This document shows positions 21,301-31,915 of a stretch of 64,000 nucleotides of DNA, one piece after another. The stretch's first letter is position 1. The number at the start of each line of letters is the position of its first letter. Both the position numbers and the translations under genes were made by a program. The stretch lies in assembly GCF_026210795.1 (NCBI RefSeq), contig NC_089436.1, positions 3,844,001-3,908,000 of the forward strand, given 5' to 3'. The notes beneath the pieces were generated by a model. The model had not been told where the DNA came from and did not search any database. It was given only the letters and a program-made list of their open reading frames with translations. This stretch comes from Rhizophagus irregularis. Its lineage: Eukaryota > Glomeromycota > Glomeromycetes > Glomerales > Glomeraceae.

Positions 21301-22177
21301 CTATCATATTATTAAACAATTTATTTAAATCAAGAATTTAGTTAGTTTAAACTATATGTAAACATTATACATGTATTATATGTAAATAATGGTGTAGTTA
21401 GCCGAAAAATAATTAGCCGCAACGTGATCCGGACCCGGCTCAGGCGTAGACCGTCGTGGAATTCCGGGATTTTCTGCGATTAAACCGGGTCCGGATGATC
21501 GGCAATCAGGAATTCGGCGCCAAACTACACCATTATTACATGTAACTAATATTAGAATTAAATAAATAACTTACGTTCTAAAATATAAATATTTAAATAA
21601 AGAATTTTGTTAGTATAAATTATGTATAAATATTATATAAATATGTAATAGCAGAATTATAAAGTAAATAACTTACAACTTACCAACTAAAAAGAAATTA
21701 CCAAATATTTTTTTTAAATAAAGAATTAAGTTAATTTAAATTAATTAATATTACCAATCTTGATAAAACATAACTTACACCCTGTAGTATTATTGATGAT
21801 TAATTAGTTATATAAGCATAATACAAAAGTATATATTGTAAATTAGTAAATATATCACTTACAATCTAATTATTTAAATAAAGAATATATAGTTAGTTGA
21901 TTTTATGTAAATTATTAAACAAATGAATATAATATTATTAAATATTATAACTTACTTTCTGTAATAAAATAATTATTAAAATAGTTATTTAAACAAAAAA
22001 TTTTAGTTATTTTATATTATGTAAAATAAAGTAAAAGACTGAAGATTTAAATAGCTGATAACTTACTAACTGCATATAGTATTATTAATCATTGAATGAA
22101 TTATTTAGTTATATAGAATATATCAAAATAAGTAATTCCATTATATTCAATTATAAGATAACCTATTAACTTACGAG
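18333..22177 (-). repeat. Array of 37 intron-like units separated by 3-nt spacers
   Basis: Read on the minus strand, 37 tandem units spaced 80-119 bp apart (one 277-bp gap holds a 145-bp MITE) each begin with a GTAAG-type donor and end with TAG or CAG. Most also contain ACTAACTAAAT, a CTAAC-like branch site. The next donor starts exactly 3 nt after every acceptor. Plus-strand starts of the triplets include 18333, 18424, 18535, 18626, 18741, 18833, 18923, 19015, 19114, 19218, 19308, 19404, 19502, 19619, 19734, 19827, 19934, 20053, 20160, 20260, 20352, 20458, 20574, 20654, 20766, 20874, 20978, 21093, 21193, 21298, 21575, 21684, 21779, 21863, 21956, 22067 and 22175. The commonest triplet is TTG (10 times). 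None is a stop codon in register. The array abuts the kinase on the same strand. Confidence 0.8.
21389..21533. mobile_element. Complete 145-bp MITE inserted in the intron-like array
   Basis: The ends are ATGGTGTAGTT and AACTACACCAT, flanked by TA on both sides (21387-21388 and 21534-21535). The interior is GC-rich and self-complementary (GATCCGGACCCGG against CCGGGTCCGGATGATC). It enlarges one array unit from about 130 to 277 bp. A truncated relative lies at 15970-16099. Confidence 0.75.
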
Positions 22178-22280
22178 CTAAATTATTTAATAAATTTTTG
22201 AATAAGAACATGGCAATATTACATTATTATATAAAGTACTACTATCAAAGTATTTAATTTCCTAATTTAAGGGTTTAAAT

Positions 22281-22565
22281 TTTATACGCAGGTGCGTTGC
22301 AACGCACCATTTATAATTACTTATATATAAAAGTCAAAAACAACATTCTAAACCATACTTTCGTCTTTAAGTAAAGTTGTAGAGCAAGCAAAATACGCAT
22401 AGTACATGTCTTTTAAAAGCTCTATAATATGTACATAAAGTTTATGCGACATTTATTCAAAAACAAAAAAAATTTAACGACGTCACGTGATAATAAATGA
22501 TCGACCTATTTACTATGAGAAAATTACCAAAAGGGGGGATGCGTTGTTACGCACCCGCGTATAAA
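22281..22565. mobile_element. MITE-like element with palindromic GCGTTGCAACGC end
   Basis: The left end is TTTATACGCAGGTGCGTTGC and the right end, reverse complemented, is TTTATACGCGGGTGCGTAAC. Next to the left terminus is a perfect palindrome GGTGCGTTGCAACGCACC. The 285-bp unit has no coding frame. It sits upstream (5' on the minus strand) of the intron-like array, possibly within the first intron of the long gene model. Confidence 0.6.
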
Positions 22566-22644
22566 TGTTTTTCCTTAATTTAGGATTATTTAATTATAAA
22601 TAATTTTTATTTTATAGTTAAATAAAAAAATTTAATATTTTAGC

Positions 22645-22783
22645 TTGTTTACCTTCAGATTCCTTGCTGCTAATTGAAACTTATGCAATTTGATTAAAAA
22701 ATTTCAGAATAATTAGAATAATTCTAATTTGTATTAAATATTCATGTTATATACTTTTTACCTTTATCATCACTGTGAGCCAT
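22645..22783 (-). other. Candidate 5' exons of a long kinase gene model
   Basis: On the minus strand an ATG at 22783 opens MAHSDDK and runs 22 nt to a GTAAAA donor at 22761. After about 84 nt, TTTCAATTAG is followed by a 17-nt segment ending AATCTGAAG before GTAAAC at 22660. Both could be short exons leading into the array. The coding evidence is only these two short segments. Phase arithmetic does not let either exon splice directly to the kinase exon in frame, so the model is tentative. Confidence 0.25.
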
Positions 22784-23785
22784 TATTACAATATTAATTG
22801 AAAAATTATTTTTGGGTATATTTATAGTTGTTTAGGTATGCCAAAATACAAATTAGCTGATCAAACAATGCATGACAAAAATTTGGAATGTGTGACGTCA
22901 ATCCTAATTAAGTTGACGTAAGTTTGGCTACTTTTTACTTTGATTTTTGAATTTTTGATTCTTTAAATTATGTAATGATTATGTAACATCAAAAATAGTA
23001 ATTTGATTATGTAAACATCCATATTTGGAATGTTGATTACGTAATCACTATATATGAGCAATTTTATTATGTAATCAATATTATGTAATATTTTTGGCAC
23101 ATAACAATGTGGCAATGTCAAAAATGTGGCAATGTGGCTTATAACTCATGGTAATTTTTTCCAGCTTTAATTTGGTGAAAATTAAATATGTAAATAAATC
23201 CTTCTTTGAATGAAATTATTGATAAAAAAAAAAAAGATTTTTTTAATAGCCGAGTCTTAGAAAAATAATTAAATTCAACAAAAAAACAATTTTTCATTAA
23301 AAAATTTCATAATAATTAACGCTACTATGATGGCATTAGTAGAAAATAAATATAATAAATTACACAATTTATATGATATACAAAATAACAATGAATTGTG
23401 CGCAAGTATAACCAGAAATTTTTTCTTTACGAAGAATTTTAATATCATTTTTATCAAGTTTTAAGTTTTTCTTCCCAAATAACCAATAAACTCCTCCGTA
23501 TTAAAATCCTTAACCATATCTACATTGTTCTAGTAGAAATTTCTTCCGTTATTGAGATGCAGTATATGAAATATTATTATTAAATGCAAATTTTATTTAT
23601 CATACGAAACAAATGTTGCAGTACTATGAAATTTACAAATTCGTTACAAAATCAATTTTGTATAAGTAGTTTATTGTTACATTGTTACAAAAAAAATTTT
23701 TTTTCTAGCATTACATTCTCTGTTGAAAAAAAATACATATGTATTGTTACCATATCTCAAAGAAATTCATTATAGCAATCTATTG
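22784..23785. other. Intergenic, AT-rich
   Basis: Repeated ATGTAATCA/ATTATGTAATC-like words at 22970-23090 and AATGTGGCAATGT repeats near 23105. The minus-strand frame at 23275-23457 is hydrophobic and has no recognisable domain. No gene is supported. Confidence 0.35.
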
Positions 23786-23912
23786 CCCTGTAAAAAATCT
23801 GATCCGTGTTTTATCTTTCCATATTTTTTCCGTGAATGTATCATTTTCACGGAATTTTTACGGAAGACACGGAGAAATAATGGAAATATTCGGATAAAAA
23901 TTTTTTATAGGG
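23786..23912. mobile_element. 127-bp MITE of the CCCTATAAAAA family, TSD TTG
   Basis: The left end is CCCTGTAAAAAATCTGATCC and the right end, reverse complemented, is CCCTATAAAAAATTTTTATCC. The outer ends match with one difference, and TTCCGTG-type motifs lie inside. TTG flanks both sides (23783-23785 and 23913-23915), giving a 3-bp target-site duplication. Confidence 0.65.
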
Positions 23913-24090
23913 TTGTTATAGAAAAAAAAATATCTCACTAATTAATACGAAAAAAAAAATTCCCAGAAAATTAATTATAATGATCTATTGTCATGAAAAA
24001 AAAATCCCCAGAAAAATTAATTATAACGATCTATTGTTACAATAAGTAATTATGTTAGTCTATTATTGAGCTTGAGACAACCTAAAAAAT
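23913..24090. other. Short AT-rich spacer
   Basis: Includes a direct repeat of ATTAATTATAATGATCTATTG / ATTAATTATAACGATCTATTG (about 23969 and 24015). No gene. Confidence 0.35.
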
Positions 24091-24709
24091 ATTATTATTA
24101 ATAATAAGAATCAAACCTAAATGGTGAAAGAATGTATTCGGGAAAAAAAAGCCAAACTGAAAAAGGAAAAGGGGAAAAAAAATTTTCGGATTGGAAAAAA
24201 AAGCCAACCGGAAAAAAAAAATAACAAAAAAAAATTTGTGGGAGGGACAAAGAGAAAAATCGGGTTGAAAAAAGAAACTGAAAAGGAAAAATAAAAAAAA
24301 AATTGGGGAAAAGAAAAAGGATAAAGAAAGAAATCGGATTAAAAAAAAATATGTACCGAAAAAAATTTCGAAAAAAAAGGATACAGTCTAAAAAAAGACC
24401 AAAAAATGTCTTAAAAGACTGAAATAATAGGATTATTTAATAAAAAAAAATAATAATTTTTCGGTTTTGGAAAAAACGGGAAAGAATGAAAAAAAAATGA
24501 AAAAAAAGAAGAAAAAAATGAAAAATTTTAAAAAAAGAAAAGGAAAAGAAAAAGAAAAAGGTGTTTCGAAAAGATCGGAATCGAAAAAATTTAGATTAGT
24601 TGGAATAAATATTTGAAAAAAAAAAAAATTCCCGATTATGACTTGCTGATCAAGCGGGTCTTAACTATAAAGAATACGGATCAGCAATTCAAAATTAGCT
24701 AATCTAAAC
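24091..24709. repeat. Purine-rich dispersed repeat, copy 1
   Basis: Starts with TTATTAATAATAAGAATC and ends near CAGCAATTCAAAATTA. In between, the plus strand is almost entirely A and G with blocks such as CCAACCGGAAAAA and GGGAGGGACAAAG. It aligns end to end with 29541-30313, apart from indels. Extreme strand purine bias over about 600 bp is its main feature. No coding capacity. Confidence 0.65.
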
Positions 24710-26035
24710 AGCAATCAGTTATATGACTAATTGGTGACTAATTGATAATAGATTGGTACTAATTAACAATCAGCCTTTATGATGACCTTGATGATCCTTA
24801 ATTTTGTTCTATTCTTTATTTCATAATTTTGATTGTCTAACATTATACTGTTTATTTTATGAATTCCATTTTTTTTCTAAAATTCTTTTGATTATTTTAT
24901 TTCTCTTACTTAATCTAAAAAGTAATTGCTTCCTATTTTAATGTTCCCGTCTTTTCTTATTTCAAAATTTTTAATTCTTTTTCTATTTTGTTAAATATTT
25001 CTGCTTTTTATTACAAAATTAATCTTCCCATCTCCTTATTGAGATCCTTACGTTAATTGCATTATTTGGTTCTCCTTAACCACGATTTGATTTTTGTCCT
25101 ACTATTTTTCCCGCTCTTTTTAGTTTTGTTCTTTCTATTTTAAAAATCTTTTTTTAAATTTTTTGACTCTCCCGATGAATTTTAAAACTTGATATTTTTT
25201 TCAAGAGAAACTACTCAAATAAAAGTGAATTTCCCAAGATTTCCTCTGAAAATCACTAATAATTATCCAGGAAGCTTCTGGTTTCCAGATTTGTGAAACT
25301 CAGGAATAACGTTCAGGAGGGTCGTATTAATTTGAAAACAGCGATAATCAATGACACTTATTGAAATTATCAAATTATTATTTTACATGTTTAATAAAAA
25401 GTTACAAATTCTTTTATAAGGTTATATTGACATGAAAAAATGGTTGTCAAGTAAATGCCATTAAATTCTTTATAATAAAATAACTCAGTCGGTTATTATG
25501 ATATCTTTCAATATGTTACGGTAAAATTATTATTGAATTATTTATTATGTTAAATATATAATTTATCGACTGTGATCATTCAAACCACAAAAAATAATTT
25601 AATTATTTAAAATTTAATTTTAATCATATAAAACTTACAGTTGAATAAAATAAATGAATAATCTAATAAATAAAAAAATGATTTTTACCTAAAAAGTTTT
25701 AATTGACGTATTAAAATGTTACCACTCGAGAGTCACTTCACATAGTTATTTTGGTTACAAGAAAATTATAACTATCAAGTGCTGAAGTGCAATTAGAAAA
25801 GTACTTTACGATGTACCAATTTTATTACCAGTACTCCAGAAAAATATATTTCTCACCAGAAATTACGTATAATGTTGGCCTATCACGTATCAGTTGTGTC
25901 ATGTAACTATGGATTATTAAATATTTGATGTTAAAATTCGAATTAACTAAATAAACAATTTTAAAAGTAAATAAAAACAAAAGTTTACCACAATATATAT
26001 ATACAGTATGATCACTTAATAATCAACCTTCTTTT
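24710..26035. other. Intergenic; 3' flank of the second kinase
   Basis: T-rich and C/T-rich on the plus strand at 24780-25160, then mixed AT DNA. No gene or transposon boundary was recognised. The last part is the 3' flank of the minus-strand kinase. Confidence 0.35.
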
Positions 26036-27515
26036 TTATGAAATCTCCAAGTCAAATAATTGAGAATCTTTACAATCTATAAAAGAAATATAATTAGCAA
26101 TTATGTAATTAAATATTTATTAAAAAAATTTTATACCTTTATTGTTTTCTTCATCATTAAGATATTCAGTAATAATAGAAGAATTAACAGGTTTTGTTAA
26201 ATTACTAAATGTAAATAATCTACTAGTATATACAGCATCAGGATTTTTGTCATATGAAGTTGAAATATTTGGTATTTCCTTGTCAGCTTCTTCAAACATA
26301 GCTTTAATCTCTTTACCTTTATACCCAAATTCTTCTTTTTCTAGATAATTTTCAAAGGTATTAAGAGAGTTAGAATATAACCAAAATTTTATTATATCAT
26401 ATAACTCTTCAGCTGTTGGTCTTTGATTTGAATTAGCATTCATACATTTATAAGCTAGTTTTTTATAAATTTCAGGAGTTCCTTTTCCAAATTCTGGTCT
26501 GAGTCCATTACATATTTCTAATGCTAAGGTAATATCATGTTTTATTTTATGAAATGGTGGTTTTCCAGATGATAATTCAACCATAATTATACCAAAACTA
26601 TAAATATCAGAAGATAATGAATATGGTTCTTCATTCAAAACTTCTGGGGCAATATATGGTAATACTCCACATATTTTATCATCCGATTTTTGTTTATTTG
26701 ACGGTCCAGATAATCCAAAATCTGAAATATAAGTTTCATAATCTACTTGTAATATATTTCCACTATGAAAATCTTTATGAAAATATCCTAATTCATGTAA
26801 ACTTTTAAGACCATGTGTTATCCAATGTAAATAAAGTAATTTATCTTTCCACAAAGTATTATTGAAATTGTGTGAAATAACACTTCTCAAATTTCCTTTA
26901 TCTGCATATTCTGAAATTATCATAAGTTCTTCAGTTTCTGGATCTTTAGTCATTCCATAAAAACTTAGACATCCATTGTGTATTTGACATAAATCCCAAA
27001 GTATTTTAATCTATTATTTGCATTTAAATTAATGAAAAAATTTCTCAATTATTATTAAAGAGGTTAATTAAAATATGTAAAATTAATACAAAACTTACCT
27101 CATTTAAATATTCAGCTGATATATTCTCTGATCCATTTAACCTTTTCAATGCAACTTTGATAGGTTCAGATTTACGTTTTTCCCAAATTCCATATTTCTT
27201 ATGTATTTTTGGACCATCAATCCACGTTGCAAAATATACTTTGGAAAATCCACCTTCACCAATTTGGTTTATATCTTTAAATTTATCAAATGGTACCCAT
27301 TCAAGAAAGTTATGATTCTCATTTCTCGCACCATAAATTGTATCTTTGATAAGTTTATCAATTTCATTATTTCCACTAGACCATCTTTCAATATTCATAA
27401 ATGGATCGCATTCTTTACACCATAATTCTTTGGTAAATGATTTATTGCAATAAGAACAATTTTTATGACCAATTAATTTATTATATAGAGACTTGAGTTT
27501 CGTTAGTTTATACAT
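26036..27515 (-). CDS. TKL-type protein kinase, three exons, 443 aa
   Basis: Minus-strand exons: 27515-27099, 27010-26137, 26076-26036; introns of 88 nt (phase 0) and 60 nt (phase 1). Residues 20-36 carry a Cys-x2-Cys…Cys-x2-Cys zinc-binding-like motif (CSYC and CKEC). ERWSSGNNEID follows at 43-53, a leader typical of Rhizophagus TKL kinases. Kinase domain: glycine loop IGEGGFSKV (85-93), Lys124 in VALKR, catalytic loop HKDFHSGN (Asp219), DFG at 236-238, and APEV. HRD reads HKD. The tail has YTSRLFTF, and the last exon encodes DCKDSQLFDLEIS, a family-typical ending that supports the third exon. All joins keep the frame. A likely active cytosolic kinase; its pathway is unknown. Confidence 0.9.
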
Positions 27516-29540
27516 TACTTATATATTTCTGGCAGAAATAAATTAGCGTTATTTGCGTTACTTTATATATTATCTGTTATATTTTCAATAAGGATAAAAA
27601 AGGAAATGAGATTCCAAATTAGCAATAGGTCGAACAGATTTCTTGCTGCGTTAATAATGATATCATATAGTAGATTGGCAGCCACGCTCTCTTTAGCAAA
27701 TAGAAAAAATCAATGAGATGTAGTACAATATCTTGTTATTACTAAAAAAGAATTACTATATTTGGTGTTCTATACTACAAAAGTTATTATACATCTCAAT
27801 TTGTCGAACACAGTTATTTTTTTGACCTTATTTTACATATATGCAAAAGAAGGAAATGATTTTTCCTTATTTTCCGCTTTTGTGCAAATTATTTTCCGTT
27901 TCCTTTCTTGTTAATTCTTTCTATCATTATCTTCTATGCTGAAAGGTTTATTTTATTACGCCAAATGCTTAGATATTTCCACTAGCTGTTATCAAACATG
28001 ATTGGATCGATAATAAAACTATTGTAATATTAGTTGTAATCTGTTTTGTTAAAAATAAAATTATTAGAATTACATCTCATAAAAAAAAAAATATTTTCTT
28101 TTTCAGTTAAATATGATAATTTATCAATGAAATCATATAGTGATACTCAATTATATAATATAAAAAATTACATAAATTATTATTTAAAAATATATTTATC
28201 CAAATAAAAAAATGAATATTTATTTTTATTATATCTCAAATTGACCTGATCCAAATCCAAAAGGTAAAAGAGAAAAAAATAAAAAATTAGGAAAAAGAAA
28301 ATATTAATAAAAAAATAACTAAGAAAAAGAATTATTAAAAAAATCAATTATTATATAGGTTATAAAGGGAAAAAATTAAAATCCAAAAAAAAATAAAAAA
28401 TCAGTTTAAAGAAAAAAATTGCATCATCCTAAGAGAAGGATGAGCATTAGTATTATCCGAATTTGGAACATAAGGAACATCTGAATTTGGTCTCTGTTAA
28501 AATGTTTAAAAAAAACAATACTCTGGGAAAATACAGTATTAAGTATCGTACGAGCTTTTTATTTTATCCACATATGCGTAAATTGCTGCGTCAAGCCATA
28601 TACGATTCACGTGATTTTTTCCACTAATTTCTTTTCCGCAGTTGATCACGTGACCGAAATTCGGCAAAAATAACCATAGGAAGAAATATCGTGTCAAGGG
28701 TGAGTCCTCTGCTTTTCATTTAGTGTATTCGCTGGAAGGAATGATTCTGCATTAGTCTGCTCGTCGATTCTAGTGATTGGCCATGGAAAAAATCTCGACA
28801 TATTGATTCCATTACTTACAATCTTACATTATATATGTCTCTTTCCGTTAAAAGACCAACTAGATTGCATGATAAGTTTTTTCTTAGGTTTCAGCAATTT
28901 ATTTGATAAGAAAATATGACTTTAATTATAAATACACAATAAGATATATTATATATCAAAATATTTATTATCCGTTGTCCGGAAACGTTTCATTTGCTTC
29001 AACAGATTTAGTATATTAATTCGTAGAATAATAAGCTTCATGCTTAATAGTACTATAAATTTCTATAGCCTTTTTACTGTAATGGATAAAAATTCTTTAT
29101 CACGTGAAATTTTATATTTCATTCGAGTGTTTATATTTTCGGGTCTAGGTTTATTATCATTTAACTTTGGAATAAGATGAGTTAGTATTTTCTTTTAATG
29201 GTTTAGCCGTGAAAAATTCATTATCTGCTGTTATTGTTTTTATGATTTCATTATGATTCTGTGTATTACACTAAAGTCGGTATTACATGATCAAAATAAT
29301 TATTTTTTATTTTGTAACATTATTTTAATTATTAAAGAAATCATGCAGAATGGAAAAAATTTTCATTAATTCAAATTCGGAATTTATGAATTTAAATAAG
29401 TTTATTTTTTATAAACTGGAATAGGATACGTTAGATACAGATCGAATAAATTTGCATTGACTATGTTTAATGTTATAACACAATATTAATTTTGACTCAA
29501 TTTAGATGTAATTATCAGTTAAACCCTTTAATCCTTACTA
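27516..29540. other. 2-kb intergenic region
   Basis: Upstream DNA of the second kinase, followed by A-rich segments (28260-28430) resembling the purine-rich repeats and a GC-richer patch with two TCACGTGA-type motifs (28602, 28643). No gene, transposon ends or RNA gene recognised. Confidence 0.4.
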
Positions 29541-30313
29541 GTTATTAATAATAAGAATCGGGAAAAATCCGTGGTGCCACGACATCAATCCGATCACTGA
29601 TCCAAACCTAAATGGTGAAAGAGTGTATTTGGAAAAAAAAATTTGGCTTGAAAGAAAAAAAAAGCCAAACCGAAAAAGGAAAAGGTGAAAAAAATTTTTC
29701 GGATTGGAAAAAAAGCCAATCGGAAAAAAAAATAAAAAATTTTGAAAAAATAAAAACAAAAAAAAAATTTGTGGGAGGGACAAGATAAAAATCGGGTTGA
29801 AAAAAGAACCCGAAAAGGAAAAATAAAAAAAAAATTGGGAAAGGAAAAAGGATAAAGAAAGAAATCGGTTTTAAAAAAAAATAAGTACTGAAAAAAATTC
29901 TGAAAAAAAGGGTACAGTCTAAAGAAAGACCAAAAAAATAATATAAGTCTTAAAGACCGAAACAATAGGATTATTAATAAAAAAAATAATAATTTTTCGG
30001 TTTTGGAAAAAAACCAAATCTAAATGGGGAAAGAATGAAAAAAAACAAAAAAAAAAGGAGGAAAAAAAGCGAAAAATTTTTAATCAATTTTTTATAAAAA
30101 AAAAAAGAAAGAAAAGGTGTTGTGAAAGAGAAAAGAGGAAATTTGAAAAAAAAGAAAGAACCAAAGTAAAAAATCGGTTCAAGAAAAAAAAAGAAAATTA
30201 AAAAGGGGAACCGAAATTTTTTTTTTAAAAAAAAAATTCCTGATCAAGCGGGTCATAACTATAAAGAATACGGATCAGCAATTCAAAATTAATTTATACA
30301 GGCTAATCTAAAG
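29541..30313. repeat. Purine-rich dispersed repeat, copy 2
   Basis: Same element as 24091-24709 in the same orientation. Shared landmarks are TTATTAATAATAAGAATC at the start, AAACCTAAATGGTGAAAGA, GTGGGAGGGACAA, TACAGTCTAAA and GATCAAGCGGGTC near the end. This copy has about 48 bp (GGTGCCACGACATC…) that copy 1 lacks near the left end. Minus-strand open frames here are Phe-rich artefacts of the bias. Confidence 0.65.
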
Positions 30314-30444
30314 TCTAAACGTTACAGAACTTTTTTATAGATGATAAAGATTTGCACTATTTGCATTACAAAATGTTACAATTTGATATAATATGAAATG
30401 ATATTAATATTTCTGACTTTCTGAGACAAAAATTATTTACTGCT

Positions 30445-31915
30445 AGTCAGATAATTCATGTAAATAAGTTCGTAAAATATAATAAACTTGACGCGCATTT
30501 GTAATATCAATCTTTGGATCACCAATATTATATAAAATATTTTTAACAATGCTATCTAATTCACTTGTTCTTTGTAAAGTAAAATATTCACCTAAACTTG
30601 GGTCATCACAAAATTTTCCATATATATATATGTATAATCTTCTATATTAACACCAAATCTAAAATTTTGTGTATGATTTAATTCTAATTATCATCAGGAC
30701 AACCTGAAGGACAATGACTTTTTGCATCATGTGTATTCCATTTCAATCTAAATTCACTTAATTCTTGAATAAGAAGCGGCATAAAAACAAAAAATAAGGC
30801 ATCCTTTATAAAAAAATAATAATAATGCTTATCTTTAAAATATAATTACTAATTAATTAATAAATATACATCTTTACTAACCTATTAATATAGTCAAAAT
30901 AATTCCATTCTCCTGCTGCTTCTATTTCAGTAAATAATTCAATCCAAAATTGTGATATATATTTGCGTAAAAAAGACCACCAAGCTTCAATTCGTTGATT
31001 ACTTGTTGAATTACCATATCGCCAAGATAAAGATCCTGCTCTAACATCATTGTGATTTTCATGAACAAGCATTTGCACTAGAGCCATCAAGTTATATTCA
31101 ACATCAAGATCAGCTCTTATCACATGAGGAATAATGCCTAAAAAAACTACTAATTATTATATGTGTGTAAATATACTAAATATTTGCATATATTTGCATA
31201 TTATACCTTTAAGTTCTTTGTGTCAAATAATATTCCAAATTAATTGAGATCATTTGTTTGTTGTACCAACATAAATCCAAATAATATATCGTGAATAAGC
31301 ATCGATACATCTATGTATATAAAATTCCCAGTGATGTAATTTATCATAACCATCATTACTCCATACGAAATTTGGACCTTGTACATGCATTATGTGTCTT
31401 TTTAACTATTTTTGTCTTCTTAATTTCATTGCTTCAGGATCTATTTCATGAAGAATTTGGTGAACTTTTTGTCTAACAAGAAAATTTACAATTGTTAAAA
31501 ACTTTCATTTTATTATTATTAATAATAAAATATTTACCTTGATGTAAATATTTGATATGCGACTTTTAAGCGATGCTGCATAGCTCGAATTCCATAATAT
31601 TTATTACTATTTTGTGTCTCATACAAAATTATTTGCACCAATTTTTCTTTGCCTTCGGGAAAGATGTAATCGTCCCCTAAACTTTTTTAAAGAATTAAGG
31701 CTTTGGAATAATAAAAATTAAATAAATAATAAATTATTGAGTAATAACTTAAAAACCTTAAATTTATATTCATTTGTTGTAAATTTAATAAAATTATCTT
31801 ATCCATTTTTCCTTTGTAAAAATGAAATTTAATTATTTGTTCAATTTTCTGTAATTTTGCTTCTTTAATGTGTTTTTTACTTAAACCCAGTAATTGTAAT
31901 TCAGTAATATGCTAT
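30445..31915 (-). pseudogene. Decayed integrase-core (rve-type) gene with introns
   Basis: Minus-strand segments reconstruct an integrase-core protein of the type common in fungi and animals. An N-terminal helical part reads QHRLKVAYQIF…, followed by ILHEIDPEAM. The first catalytic aspartates are in WSNDGYDKLHHWEFYIHRC and CIDAYSRYIIW. After an intron come RADLDVEYN and NQRIEAWW, the second Asp and the Glu of a DDE triad. A last exon reads WNTHDAKSHCPSGCPDDN and ends in a stop. Exon joins look like GT-AG introns. In-frame stops interrupt it: TAG after KLRRQK, and TGA after GTTNK. The gene is dead. It probably descends from a transposon or a domesticated integrase; no terminal repeats were found nearby. 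Confidence 0.65.

Noticed and set aside
18333-22177. CRISPR-like or satellite explanation for the array
   Set aside because: Units vary in length and sequence, there are no identical repeats separated by unique spacers, and what is constant is the splice-site pair rather than a monomer. The genome is eukaryotic.
29538-29965. Phe-rich minus-strand open frames
   Set aside because: They lie within the purine-rich repeat and reflect its strand bias only.
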